This document shows, one piece after another, positions 1-9,500 of a stretch of DNA of 42,321 nucleotides (the stretch's first letter is position 1; every line of letters begins with the position of its first letter). Position numbers and translations under genes: made by a program. The notes under the pieces are model-generated. The model had not been told where the DNA came from. It saw only the letters and a list, made by a program, of their open reading frames with translations, and made no database searches. The stretch comes from Ruminococcaceae bacterium UBA3215 (GTDB taxonomy: Bacteria; Bacillota; Clostridia; Oscillospirales; Ruminococcaceae): the NCBI GenBank assembly GCA_002363155.1, contig DEWH01000006.1, positions 14,966 to 57,286 on the forward strand, in the 5' to 3' direction.

Positions 1-53
1 AAACCCCTTTCCAAAGACTTTTGATTGCTCCGCAGTTAAGTGAGAGGGTTATG

Positions 54-111
54 GCTATACCGCATAAACAGCGTGCAAAGAATGCGCCTGTTTGTGGGGT
101 ATAGCTTTTTT
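54..111 (+). terminator. Intrinsic terminator of an upstream gene
   Basis: GCTATACC pairs with GGTATAGC, the stem continues as GCATAAACAG against CTGTTTGTGG, and a run of seven T follows. It probably ends a gene left of the window. The preceding bases (about 28-52, GCTCCGCAGTTAAG and onward) match the head of the intergenic repeat units at 12401 and 12558, so this is a fourth, partial copy of that terminator-bearing repeat. Confidence 0.8.
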
Positions 112-156
112 ATTCAGACAAAACAGCAAAAAATGTGATGTTTTATCAAATATCGC

Positions 157-185
157 TTGCATTTTTCTCCCCTATGCGTTATAAT
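157..185 (+). promoter_or_regulatory. Sigma-A promoter of the first ABC importer operon
   Basis: TTGCAT (157-162), a 17-base spacer and a perfect TATAAT (180-185). Transcription should begin near 192. A longer reading frame opens at 157 over the promoter, so its first 27 codons cannot be translated from this transcript; this supports the start at 238. Confidence 0.85.
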
Positions 186-237
186 GGAAAGAGCTATTAA
201 AAACAAAGCGCTTTTGCGCAGAAAAGGAGATCAAATT

Positions 238-1074
238 ATGAAAAAGACTAACAAAGGCATTATAGCTGCATGTGTTGCAGCAGCAGTTCTCGCTGTCGCA
301 GGCTGCGGTCAGACCACTTCCAATACCCCCGCTTCGGAAACAGCAGCTCAGGCTCCCACAGGCGCCGTTATCCCCAACACCGTTTTCAGCGCAGATGACC
401 TCGTAGGCAAGACCATAGGCACACAGCTCGGTACTACCGGCTATATCTTCGCAGGCGATGTCGAAAATGCTACCGTTGAGGCATACAACAAGGCTGCCGA
501 CGCTATCCAGGCTCTCAAACAGGGCAAGATAGATGCTGTCATCATCGACAGCGAGCCCGCAAAAGTCTTTGTACAGAAGAATGATGACCTCACTATCCTC
601 AGCGATCCCTTCGCAGAAGAAGAATACTCTATTGCATACAAGATCGGCAACGACGAGCTCGGCAAGAAAATAGACGATGCTATCACCGCACTCAAGGCGG
701 ACGGCACTCTCGACAACATCTTTTCACACTGGATAGGCGATGATGCAGACCACGTTCCCTATACCCCCGACAGCTCCGTTGTAAGAAACGGCAAGCTCGT
801 TATGGCAACAAATGCAGAGTTCCCGCCCTATGAGAGCATGGAAGGCGGCGCTATCGTAGGTATCGACGTCGATATGATGAATGCCGTTTGCGACAGGATC
901 GGCATGGAGCTTGAGATCGAAAACATGGCTTTCGACTCCATTATCGCTGCCGTAAACTCCGGCAAGGCTGACGTCGGCGTTGCAGGTATGTCCGTAACCC
1001 CCGACAGACAGAAGAATGTAAGCTTCACACAGGGCTATGCGGTATCCACACAGGTGATCGTTGTAAGAAAGTAA
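238..1074 (+). CDS. Circularly permuted amino-acid-binding lipoprotein of an ABC importer
   Basis: Extracellular solute-binding lipoprotein of the polar amino-acid (GlnH/HisJ, SBP_bac_3) type, 278 residues. The signal peptide ends in LAVAGC, with lipidated Cys23. The lobes are in swapped order. Residues about 50-140 are the usual second lobe (GTQLGTTGY loop; IDAVIID strand with Asp104). Residues 140-168 are the closing helix ending HWIGDD. Only then does the usual N-terminal lobe start (KLVMATNAEFPPYE, 186 on), with the ligand carboxylate-binding arginine in SVTPDR (Arg257). The chain ends at VIVVRK, the strand that normally leads into lobe two. All expected ligand residues are present, so it should bind an amino acid. 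The start at 238 is set by the AAGGAG site and the upstream promoter. First gene of an operon with permease and ATPase. The exact substrate is unknown. Confidence 0.9.
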   Translation: MKKTNKGIIAACVAAAVLAVAGCGQTTSNTPASETAAQAPTGAVIPNTVFSADDLVGKTIGTQLGTTGYIFAGDVENATVEAYNKAADAIQALKQGKIDAVIIDSEPAKVFVQKNDDLTILSDPFAEEEYSIAYKIGNDELGKKIDDAITALKADGTLDNIFSHWIGDDADHVPYTPDSSVVRNGKLVMATNAEFPPYESMEGGAIVGIDVDMMNAVCDRIGMELEIENMAFDSIIAAVNSGKADVGVAGMSVTPDRQKNVSFTQGYAVSTQVIVVRK

Positions 1075-1095
1075 TTGTAAAGGCGGAGAAACCAA

Positions 1096-1788
1096 TTGGA
1101 CGAATTTCTGCAGAAGCTGCACGATACGTTTATCGTTGACAACAGGTGGCAGTATCTTACAAACGGACTTAAAACCACGCTTATCATCACGCTCTTTGCC
1201 GTGATGATAGGTATGCTCCTCGGTTTTCTTGTCGCTGTGATACGCGCAACTCACGATAAAACGGGCAGACTTAAAATACTCAACTTCATCTCTAAAATAT
1301 ACCTCACCGTGATAAGAGGAACGCCGGTAATGGTGCAGCTCCTTATCATCTACTATGTCATTTTCGCTTCGGTACGAATAGACAAGACTCTCGTCGGCAT
1401 TCTCGCTTTCGGTATAAACTCCGGAGCTTACGTCGCAGAGATCGTGCGCTCGGGTATTATGTCTATCGATAACGGTCAGTTTGAGGCAGGCGCAAGTCTC
1501 GGTCTCAACTACACCAAAACGATGCTGTACATAATCATTCCGCAGGCGTTCAAGAACGTTCTCCCCGCACTTGCAAACGAATGTATAGTGCTGCTGAAGG
1601 AGACTTCCGTAGCCGGATATATCGCCCTCGAAGACCTCACAAAGGGCGGAGATATCATACGAAGCGTTACTTACGAGGCTTTCCTGCCGCTCATTGCGGT
1701 CGCGCTGATCTACCTCATCATAGTCGTAGGGCTCAGCTCGCTTGTCGGAAGACTTGAAAGGAGGCTGAAAAAGAGTGATCGAGGTTAA
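1096..1788 (+). CDS. Amino-acid ABC transporter permease (HisM/GlnP type)
   Basis: Inner-membrane channel subunit of a polar amino-acid importer, 230 residues. Hydrophobic segments lie near residues 25-50, 70-95, 100-120 and 195-218. The cytoplasmic EAA loop that docks on the ATPase reads EAGASLGLNYTK...PQAFKNVLP (about 135-163). It starts with TTG, 21 bases after the binding-protein stop, behind an AGGCGGAG ribosome site, and its end overlaps the ATPase gene by 14 bases, so the three are translationally coupled. It resembles the permease half of the fusion protein at 6552-9617 (shared GTPMV, EIVRSGI/EIMRSGI and GDIIRS segments), implying the two importers are related. Confidence 0.93.
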   Translation: MDEFLQKLHDTFIVDNRWQYLTNGLKTTLIITLFAVMIGMLLGFLVAVIRATHDKTGRLKILNFISKIYLTVIRGTPVMVQLLIIYYVIFASVRIDKTLVGILAFGINSGAYVAEIVRSGIMSIDNGQFEAGASLGLNYTKTMLYIIIPQAFKNVLPALANECIVLLKETSVAGYIALEDLTKGGDIIRSVTYEAFLPLIAVALIYLIIVVGLSSLVGRLERRLKKSDRG

Positions 1789-2500
1789 GGGATTAAAAAA
1801 ATCCTTCGGCTCCCTTGAGATACTAAAGGGCATCGATACCACGATAGAAAAGGGCGAAAAGGTCGTTGTGATAGGGCCTTCCGGCTCCGGAAAAAGCACT
1901 TTTCTCCGCTGCCTCAATATGCTCGAAAAACCTACCGGCGGCTCCGTGATCTTTGAAGGCAGAGACCTTACGCAGATGAGCGACAAACAGCTCTATAAGG
2001 TGCGCGAGAAAATGGGAATGGTATTCCAGCACTTCCACCTCTTCCCCCACATTACCATACGGAAGAACCTCACCCTTGCTCCGGTAAAGCTGAAGCTGAT
2101 GTCGAAGGAAGAAGCGGAGGACAGCGCCGAAAAGATGCTGAAAAAGGTCGGTCTTTACGACAAGGCCGACAGCTACCCCAATATGCTCTCCGGCGGTCAG
2201 AAGCAGCGTATCGCTATCGCAAGAGCGCTGGTGATGAACCCGGACGTGATGCTGTTCGACGAGCCGACATCGGCACTTGACCCGGAAATGGTCGGCGAAG
2301 TCCTTGAGCTTATGAAACAGCTCGCAAGCGAAGGTATGACCATGGTTGTGGTTACACATGAAATGGGATTCGCCCGTGAAGTAGGTTCACGGATAATGTT
2401 CATCGACGGCGGTGTCATTGCCGAGGAGAACACTCCCGACAAGTTCTTCGCAGATCCGGACAGCCCCAGACTTAAAGCATTCCTGTCAAAGGTGCTGTAA
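1775..2500 (+). CDS. Amino-acid ABC transporter ATP-binding protein (GlnQ/HisP type)
   Basis: Cytoplasmic ATPase that powers the importer, 241 residues, the usual length for the family. Visible motifs: Walker A GPSGSGKST (34-42), Q-loop Gln85, signature LSGGQ (138-142), Walker B VMLFDEP (158-164) and the H-loop histidine His195. It starts with GTG inside the permease gene behind AAAGGAGG. Unlike the ATPase at 5461-6555 it has no C-terminal extension, which makes it a useful internal comparison. It probably dimerises and drives a homodimer of the 1096-1788 permease. Confidence 0.95.
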   Translation: MIEVKGLKKSFGSLEILKGIDTTIEKGEKVVVIGPSGSGKSTFLRCLNMLEKPTGGSVIFEGRDLTQMSDKQLYKVREKMGMVFQHFHLFPHITIRKNLTLAPVKLKLMSKEEAEDSAEKMLKKVGLYDKADSYPNMLSGGQKQRIAIARALVMNPDVMLFDEPTSALDPEMVGEVLELMKQLASEGMTMVVVTHEMGFAREVGSRIMFIDGGVIAEENTPDKFFADPDSPRLKAFLSKVL

Positions 2501-2512
2501 GGCGGAGCCGGT

Positions 2513-3442
2513 ATGAGCAGGAAACTCCGGGGAAATCTGATGCTGCTTGCCACGGCGATGATCTGGGGGATCGCATTCGTGGCACAAAGCGACGGGCTGA
2601 ACTACGTCGGTCCGTTCACATACAACGCGTGCAGGACGCTTCTCGGCGGGATAGTCCTTATCCCGGTGATAGCGCTCCTTCGCGCGGTAAATCCCGAAAA
2701 ACGGCGGGAAACGGACAAGCCTTCGCTTAAAAACACGGTCAAAGGCGGGATATGCTGCGGAATTCTGCTGTTCACAGCAAGCTCCTTACAGCAAGTCGGC
2801 ATAGGTATGACGACAGTGGGAAAAGCAGGATTCATAACTGCCCTCTATATCGTTATTGTGCCGGTCATCGCCGTTATCCTGTACCGCCGCACCACGCTGA
2901 AAGTGTGGTTATGTGCCGCGGCTGCGGTCGCAGGATTCTATCTTCTATGCATAAAAGAGGGATTTTCCGTATCTGCCGGAGATCTGTTCGTTCTTTTATG
3001 TGCTGTCTTCTTTGCGGTACACATCACGGTCATAGACCGGTTCAACGCCAAAAACACAGACGGCACCATTATGTCCTGCATTCAGTTCTTCACCGCGGGA
3101 ACGATAATGCTGATATGTATGTTCATATTCGAGAAGCCGGATATCGGCGCAATACTCTCTGCATGGCTCCCGATAGTTTACGGAGGAGTGATGTCCTGCG
3201 GAGTCGCATATACGCTCCAGATCCTCGGTCAGCGGTACACCGATCCCGCCGTCGCCACACTGCTGATGAGCCTTGAATCGGTGTTTGCGGCATTGTCGGG
3301 CTGGCTTCTTCTCGGCGAAACGATGAGCCTTAAAGAGCTTGCCGGCTGCGCGCTCGTATTTGCGGCAGTAATAGCGGCTCAGCTTGATATTAAAGGAATG
3401 TTCCGAAAAAAGGAGAAAACAGATGAAAAAACAACTCAATAA
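2513..3442 (+). CDS. EamA/DMT-family transporter (probable metabolite exporter)
   Basis: Drug/metabolite transporter superfamily protein, 309 residues, with about ten hydrophobic segments arranged as two EamA repeats. The first begins MLLATAMIWGIAFVAQ, and the second ends with the LMSLESVFAALSGWLLLGE motif typical of the family. Family members commonly export amino acids or related metabolites. The ATG lies 12 bases after the ATPase stop with an AAGGCGGAG site, so it is in the importer operon. The charged tail (KKEKTDEKTTQ) is cytoplasmic, and the end of the gene overlaps the next start by 20 bases. The substrate cannot be read from sequence. An importer paired with an exporter suggests amino-acid exchange or overflow control. 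Confidence 0.88.
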   Translation: MSRKLRGNLMLLATAMIWGIAFVAQSDGLNYVGPFTYNACRTLLGGIVLIPVIALLRAVNPEKRRETDKPSLKNTVKGGICCGILLFTASSLQQVGIGMTTVGKAGFITALYIVIVPVIAVILYRRTTLKVWLCAAAAVAGFYLLCIKEGFSVSAGDLFVLLCAVFFAVHITVIDRFNAKNTDGTIMSCIQFFTAGTIMLICMFIFEKPDIGAILSAWLPIVYGGVMSCGVAYTLQILGQRYTDPAVATLLMSLESVFAALSGWLLLGETMSLKELAGCALVFAAVIAAQLDIKGMFRKKEKTDEKTTQ

Positions 3443-5048
3443 GATCATTTTTGCGCTGTTAGTTCTTGTTTACATCATTATCTGCTTCGTTACAACGCCT
3501 ATAACAAGTGCGATCGGCTCAATGTGGTCACTTCTTCCCCCGATTGTGGCTATCGGTCTTGCGCTTATCACAAAGGAAGTCTATTCTTCCCTCTTTGCAG
3601 GTATCATAACCGGCGGCATTCTTTTTGCGATATCCTCCGGCACCGGATTTGAGGGATTTTTCGGTGCTGTTGTCAACGACGGTATTATTGCCAATGTCGC
3701 TGACTCCTACAATGCCGGAATACTGATGTTTCTCGTCGTACTCGGCATAATCGTTGTAATGATGAACAAGGCGGGCGGAAGCCGCGCTTACGGCGAATGG
3801 GCGGCAGCTCATATAAAGTCACGGAAGGGAGCCTGCATCTCCACATTCCTGCTGGGCTGTCTTATCTTCGTTGACGACTATTTCAACTGTCTCACAGTCG
3901 GCTCGGTCATGCGCCCCGTTACGGACAAGCATAAGGTTTCCCGCGCAAAGCTCGCGTACCTTATCGACGCGACTGCGGCACCTGTCTGTATAATTGCTCC
4001 GATATCCTCGTGGGCTGCCGCGGTAAGCGGTACTGTTGAGGGGGTAAACGGGATACAGCTCTTTATCAGCACGATACCGTACAATCTCTATGCGCTGCTG
4101 ACGATAGTAATGGTGGTATTCATAGCTGTGAGCGATGTGGATTTCGGCAGTATGAAGAGGCATGAGGACAATGCCAGAAATGGCGATCTCTTTACCTCCG
4201 GCAAGAAGATATGGGGCGAAGACGAGAGGCCTGTGAACATGAAAGGAAAGGTAATAGATCTAATCTTCCCGGTTATAATACTGATATTCATGTGCGTTAT
4301 GGGAATGATCTACACCGGCGGATTTTTCAGCGGTGCGGACTTCATAACCGCGTTCTCGGAATGCGACGCTTCATACGGACTTGCGCTCGGCTCACTCGGC
4401 GCGCTTCTGTTGATAACGGCTTACTATATGTGCAGGGGCGTCCTCAGATTCAATGACTGCATGGATTCTGTCGTTTCGGGATTCAAGCACATGGTTCCGG
4501 CTATTCTGATACTTATGTTCGCATGGACGCTGAAAACAATGACATCTATGCTTAACGCGCCGGCATTTGTTTCCGGACTTGTTGAGCAGTTCACCGCGCT
4601 TCAGATGCTCCTTCCGGTTATCCTGTTTGCGGTTGCAGTCGGACTTTCCTTTGCTACCGGCACTTCATGGGGAACATTCGGTATCCTTATCCCGATCGTT
4701 ACCGGCGTATTCTCCACAAGCCTTGCAAATGCCGGAGAGGGCGGAGTTATACCGGAAATGGTAATAATATGCATCTCGGCTTGCCTTGCGGGTGCTGTCT
4801 GCGGAGATCACTGCTCACCGATATCCGACACAACGATAATGTCATCTACGGGCGCTCAGTGTGACCATGTAAACCACGTCTCCACGCAGCTGCCCTATGC
4901 GCTCCTTGTCGCAGGCGTCTGCCTTGTGGGATATCTCATCTCCGGCTTCGTCCAGAACGTGTTCGTGGTCTTGGGCGCTTCCGTGGTGCTCCTCCTCGCC
5001 GTCCTGTTCACTATCTCCGTCCTCAGCAGACGTTCTCAGAAGAAGTAA
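3423..5048 (+). CDS. NhaC-family Na+/H+ antiporter-like membrane protein
   Basis: Polytopic membrane protein of 541 residues with about 11-13 hydrophobic segments. Family signs are the SLLPPIVAIGLALITKEVY N-terminus, DDYFNCLTVG, DATAAPVCIIAPISSWA, GTSWGTFGILIPI and GDHCSPISDTTIMSS, all typical of the NhaC Pfam family. Members exchange Na+ for H+; some relatives exchange organic ions instead, so the substrate is not certain. The frame stays open from 3384, but ATG 3423 behind AAAAGGAG is preferred; it overlaps the DMT gene by 20 bases. Last gene of the operon. The terminator at 5213-5252 lies downstream. Confidence 0.87.
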   Translation: MKKQLNKIIFALLVLVYIIICFVTTPITSAIGSMWSLLPPIVAIGLALITKEVYSSLFAGIITGGILFAISSGTGFEGFFGAVVNDGIIANVADSYNAGILMFLVVLGIIVVMMNKAGGSRAYGEWAAAHIKSRKGACISTFLLGCLIFVDDYFNCLTVGSVMRPVTDKHKVSRAKLAYLIDATAAPVCIIAPISSWAAAVSGTVEGVNGIQLFISTIPYNLYALLTIVMVVFIAVSDVDFGSMKRHEDNARNGDLFTSGKKIWGEDERPVNMKGKVIDLIFPVIILIFMCVMGMIYTGGFFSGADFITAFSECDASYGLALGSLGALLLITAYYMCRGVLRFNDCMDSVVSGFKHMVPAILILMFAWTLKTMTSMLNAPAFVSGLVEQFTALQMLLPVILFAVAVGLSFATGTSWGTFGILIPIVTGVFSTSLANAGEGGVIPEMVIICISACLAGAVCGDHCSPISDTTIMSSTGAQCDHVNHVSTQLPYALLVAGVCLVGYLISGFVQNVFVVLGASVVLLLAVLFTISVLSRRSQKK

Positions 5049-5148
5049 AAGAGAATTTCAAGAGAATTTGAAGAGAATTCAGAGAGGGGGCGCTGCCCCC
5101 CAACCCCCCGCCAACCCCCTTTAAAAAAGGGGGCTGGACCCCCTAAAT

Positions 5149-5210
5149 AAATGCGTAGCGACATTCTTCTATCGGCAGGTGCGCCACCTCGGTTAGTTAT
5201 TCTCTTCTGA
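5149..5210 (-). repeat. Interspersed repeat, copy 1
   Basis: Read on the minus strand it runs from AGAAGAGAATAACTAACCG through GAGGTGGCGCACC and ATAGAAGAATGTCGC to TACGCATTT. The same ~60-bp sequence occurs at 12481-12541 and 12638-12698. In all three places it directly follows a terminator hairpin. Confidence 0.85.
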
Positions 5211-5212
5211 AC

Positions 5213-5252
5213 AAAAAACAGCTTGCAGTGATTGTTTCTGCAAGCTGTTTTC
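5213..5252. terminator. Bidirectional intrinsic terminator
   Basis: AAAACAGCTTGCAG and CTGCAAGCTGTTTT form a perfect 14-bp stem around a 9-base loop, with A and T tracts on opposite sides. It can stop both the NhaC operon (+) and the ABC importer operon arriving from the right (-). Confidence 0.9.
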
Positions 5253-5460
5253 TTGTTATTTTCTGAATGGAGTCTTTGCCAACCCCACTGCGTTTCAGTC
5301 GGTGGCTGCCCATAGCAGAGCGCTCTGAAATACTGCATTTGTTTAGGGGGTCAAGCCCCCTTTTCCAAAGGGGGCTTGCGGGGGGTTGGGGGGCAGCGCC
5401 CCCTCTCTGAATTCTCTCCAAATTCTCTCCAAATTCTCTCCAAATCTCTCCCAGTCTCTC

Positions 5461-6555
5461 TCACGCGAATCTGATAAAGATCGTGTTGCGGTCGGAGTAG
5501 CTATGATTTATCTCGGACGCGAGCTTCTTTACGATCATCACGGAAAGCTCGTCGCCGTCTGTGAACGGGTCATAGTTCGCTCCGCCGTAGCTTATGGTCA
5601 TTGCCGCAGTCTCGTCTGCATCGGAATGCTCGATAACGACATTTACCGGAAGCCCCTCGTCGTTATGCTCGATCGCTCCTATGATATTCTGCATCACCAG
5701 CTCCTCAAAGGCAAGCTCGATGTTACGCAGCGTCTTCTGTGAGATAAAGTTCTCTCTGCCAAACAGTTCGATCTGTGAGGTAAAGCCGATAAAGTCGAAA
5801 TCCAGCGAAGTGATATCAAGAGAGAGCTGTTTCAGCCGCTTGATAAAGATGCGCGTCTTTTCCTTTTCGGGATTCTCAAATATCTGCTGAGGAGTCCCGT
5901 CCTCGTAGATGCCGCCCTCGTCCATGTAGAATACACGGTTCGATACGTCACGCGCAAACTTCATCTCGTGGGTCACGATCATCATCGTCATTCCCTCTTT
6001 AGCAAGACTCCTGATAACCGAAAGTACCTCGCCTACCATTGTCGGGTCAAGCGCCGAAGTCGGCTCGTCAAACAGTATTATCTCCGGGTGCATCGCGATC
6101 GCTCTCGCAATCGCTACACGCTGCTTCTGACCGCCCGAAAGCTCGTCGGGATAGTTCTCCGCTTTCTCCGCAAGTCCTACCCGCTTCAAAAGCTCCATTC
6201 CCTCTTTATACGCCTGCTCTTTCGGCGTTTTCAGCAGATTCACCGGCGCGGATATCACATTCTCGATGATGTTCAGATTTGAAAACAGATTGAAGGACTG
6301 GAACACCATTCCCATTTTCCTGCGTACAACGGAAATGTCGCACTTCGGGTCCGTTATCACCTCGCCGTCAACCGTGACTGTGCCGGAAGTCGGCTCTTCA
6401 AGCTGGTTGAGACAGCGCAGAAGCGTGGATTTTCCTGTTCCCGAAGGCCCTATGACCGAGATAATATCACCCTTGTTTATCTCAACACTTACATCTTCCA
6501 GCGGTGTGACGTTCGGGTATTCCTTCCTTAAATGCTCGATCTTTATCATGCTCAT
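5461..6555 (-). CDS. Amino-acid ABC ATPase fused to a GHKL (anti-sigma-like) domain
   Basis: A 364-residue protein, about 120 longer than a normal GlnQ. Residues 1-245 are a complete ATPase: Walker A GPSGTGKST (36-44), LSGGQ (139-143), LFDEP (161-165) and H-loop His196. Residues about 250-364 resemble an RsbW/SpoIIAB-type GHKL ATP-binding fold: an N-box-like helix IELAFEELVMQNII (Glu285, Asn290), then ISYGGANYDP (321-330) where the family has DDG-x-FDP, then LSVMIVKKLASEI and a closing strand. The Asp of the G1 box is replaced, so ATP binding may be weakened. It overlaps the permease fusion by 4 bases (ATGA) behind GGGAGG. The ATPase role is secure. The GHKL assignment rests on motif spacing and is an inference. 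Confidence 0.85.
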   Translation of the reverse strand: MSMIKIEHLRKEYPNVTPLEDVSVEINKGDIISVIGPSGTGKSTLLRCLNQLEEPTSGTVTVDGEVITDPKCDISVVRRKMGMVFQSFNLFSNLNIIENVISAPVNLLKTPKEQAYKEGMELLKRVGLAEKAENYPDELSGGQKQRVAIARAIAMHPEIILFDEPTSALDPTMVGEVLSVIRSLAKEGMTMMIVTHEMKFARDVSNRVFYMDEGGIYEDGTPQQIFENPEKEKTRIFIKRLKQLSLDITSLDFDFIGFTSQIELFGRENFISQKTLRNIELAFEELVMQNIIGAIEHNDEGLPVNVVIEHSDADETAAMTISYGGANYDPFTDGDELSVMIVKKLASEINHSYSDRNTIFIRFA

Positions 6556-9500
6556 TTCGCCGTACCTCCCTTTCGCTTGGGGCTGACCTTTTTAAGGATA
6601 AATTTTAGTATCAATGAGATCATCCATGCAAGAATGAAGTAAATAATGGCTGTTGCAATAAGCGGGAAGAATGCTTCATAAGTGCGGCTCCTGATGATGT
6701 CGCCCATCTTCGTGAGATCCTGTATCGCGATGTAGCCGACGATCGACGTGCCTTTGAGAAGCGAGATGATCTCGCCGTTATAGACCGGCAGGAAATGAAC
6801 TGCCGCCTGCGGGAAGATAAAGCGGAAGAAAGCCTGGTTCTCGCTGTATCCGAGTGCAAGTGCCGCTTCACGCTGACCTGCGTCGATGCTCTCGATGCCG
6901 GAACGCATTATCTCTGACGCATAAGCGCCGAAGTTCAGCGAAAATCCCACGATCGCCACCCATGCCGCAGGAAGTCCGGATTTGCCCAGTATCACATAAT
7001 ACAGTATCATCAGCAGCACTACCATAGGCGTTCCCTGAAGAAGCTTGACGTAGATGTTCGATATCGAGTTCGCAAGCCTGCTTCCGGTGCGCCGGAACAT
7101 ACAGATAAGGAATGCAAGGATCGAACCGAAAATCGTCGAAAATACCGTTATGATGATCGTGGTGCAGATACCTTCGAGTATAAGCTCCCAGCGGTTCTCG
7201 CGGATAAAGTTCTTCTCAAAGCTCAGAGCGATGCTGTTGAGAAAATCCGTAAAGGCATTGGTTTCGGGTGTCGTCTCATCGACGGCTGCAACTAAAACCG
7301 CATCTTGTAACACATACATTGGATCGGAGAAGTCTATGACTTCAGCACGCTCATTGGTTTTGTAAAGATTTGCGAGTACACAGTCTATATCGCCGGACTG
7401 CAATGCCATTACTACACTTGTGTAATCGTATATTTTGAACTCGATATCCGCGTTCAGGTATGCCGCGAGACGCTTTGCCATCTCAATATCATATCCGGTG
7501 AGCTCGTTGTCCTTATAGAAGCTGTACGGCTCAACAAGTCCCGTCGTACCGACCCTTAATGTGAAAGAGGGATTTTCCGCCTTCGGGATTTCCGGCATTT
7601 CGTAATTCCGGTCAACAGTCCAGCGCTTTAATGCATCATCGTTTATTCCGTTGCTTTTGATCTCGGAGAGAAACTCATTGATCCTTTTTTTCAGATCCGG
7701 AACAGCGGGCTCCTTCGGGATCCCGACCGCCACCTCAGAACCCTCTCCGAAATTTCCGTCTAAAAGCACAACTCCTTTAACGCCGTTTTCCAGTGCGAGC
7801 TGAATTTGTTTGCGGTCATACACGTATGCATCGAGAATACCATTGGCTACCGCGTTATACGCAGAGAATGCGTCTGAATACTGGCAGATCTCGGCATCGG
7901 GAAGTTCCTTTTCTACCTGGAACATCGCAGAGGTGCCTGTTCCCACGCCTATCTTCTTTCCGGGTACTTTAAGTTCTTCAACGGAGGAATACTTCGGTTT
8001 TTTTCCGGCTTCGCCGTTCCCGTCTTCCCTGCGAACTACCGCCACAGCGTTTGCCGTGTAATAAACATCGGAGAAGTTCACGCTTTCCGCACGCTCCTCG
8101 GTTATCATTATCGTGCCGGAAGCTATATCGTACATTCCCGAGGTGATACCCGGTATCAGAGAAGCAAATTCGCCGTTGTCTATTGTAAGCGAATAGCCGT
8201 ATTCACGGCAGAACCGTGCGACAATTTCAACTTCAAAACCCGTATTTTTGCCGTTTGCGATATACGAGAACGGCTGCATGGTCGGGGCGGTGATGTAACG
8301 GACCGCGCCGTTTTCACCGGTAAGTCCGGACAGATCGACGTCCTTAACGCTGTCGTCTTCACCGAACCACTTTGACACAAGCTCGTCATAAGTATCGTCA
8401 CTGCGCAGCTTTTGCAGGAATTCATTCATCTGGTCACGGAGATATTCCTTGTTACCGGACTTCTGGAATGCGAAACCGTATGGTATCTCGGTAAAGACTT
8501 CGTGCAGGTATGTCAGCGACGGGTCGGCTTTCATGAAGTCCTTCGCCGAGGATTCGGGGCAGGTGAATGCGTCAATGACGCCCGCACCGAGAGCGACCGC
8601 CATGTCCGGCTGATTGTTGTACTGCAGTATCTCCGCTTCGGGATAACGCTCGCGTATCATTACCTCATACAGACCGCCGGTTATTGCGCCGATCTTCTTG
8701 TTGTTCGCGTAGTACGAGAAAGGTCTGTCCTCCACCGCTGCGCCTGTATTCGCGGAGGAACTTCCGGAGTTAAGGTCTTCCGCCCTCACCGCGAGTTTTA
8801 TGTCGGATTCATAGTAGGGTTCGGAATAAATCCCCGACTCTTTTCTTTCCTCGGTCATGCTTATCGCACCGGCAATGAAATCGTATGTGCCGGATCCGAC
8901 TCCGGTGAGGATCCCGGCGACGCTCGTGTCGTCGATTTCAAGTTCATATCCGTATTCCCGCGCGAAACGGTAGGCAAGGTCTATGGACAGTCCGGCAAGC
9001 TCGTTGTCCTTGATATACGAAAACGCGCCCGCTCCGGAATATGTGCCGATCTTAAGACTGCCGTTCCTGCCGTCAAGTCCGGACTTGTCAACGGTCTTTA
9101 AGTTTTCCTCGGTTCCGAACCATATTTCCGCAAGCTTTTCCAGCGTACCGTCGGACTTGTACTTCGCAAGCATCTCGTTCATCTGCTCGACCGCTTTCGG
9201 TACAGCTTCGCTTTTCTTGCTGAAAAGGAAATAATATGAATCCTTTGAAACGGACTCCGGGAGATATGACAGGCTTTTGTTATCCCTGCACATCTCCTTC
9301 AATATCGGCTCATCACATATAAATGCATCTATCCGCCCTTTGGAAAGAGCAAGTCCGAGATCGGCGAAGGTGTCGTAATAAACGTACTTGCTTTTCGGGA
9401 AGAGATCAAACGTGAGCTGTTCGAACGAACCGCCGGTGAGTATGCCTATTTTCTTTCCGTTGTAGTCAGCAGCGGTGAGCGCGGATACCGGGTTCTGAGC

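Larger units (their letters stand above)
5075..5414. repeat. Long inverted-repeat element between convergent genes
   Basis: Arms at 5075-5147 and 5342-5414 (about 73 bp each) are near-perfect reverse complements. Each contains GAATTCAGAGAGGGGGCGCT, a C-rich block and a GGGGGCTGGACCCCC-type inner hairpin. Outside the arms, imperfect GAGAATTTG repeats extend the symmetry towards 5049 and 5440. The interior holds an interspersed-repeat copy and a bidirectional terminator. No gene is seen in 5049-5460. It resembles a MITE-like or REP-like insertion between two convergent stop codons. Confidence 0.75.

Noticed and set aside
724..1986. 420-residue open frame on the minus strand
   Set aside because: It runs antisense to the binding-protein, permease and ATPase genes, which have clear family motifs. 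It has no ribosome site and no recognisable protein features.
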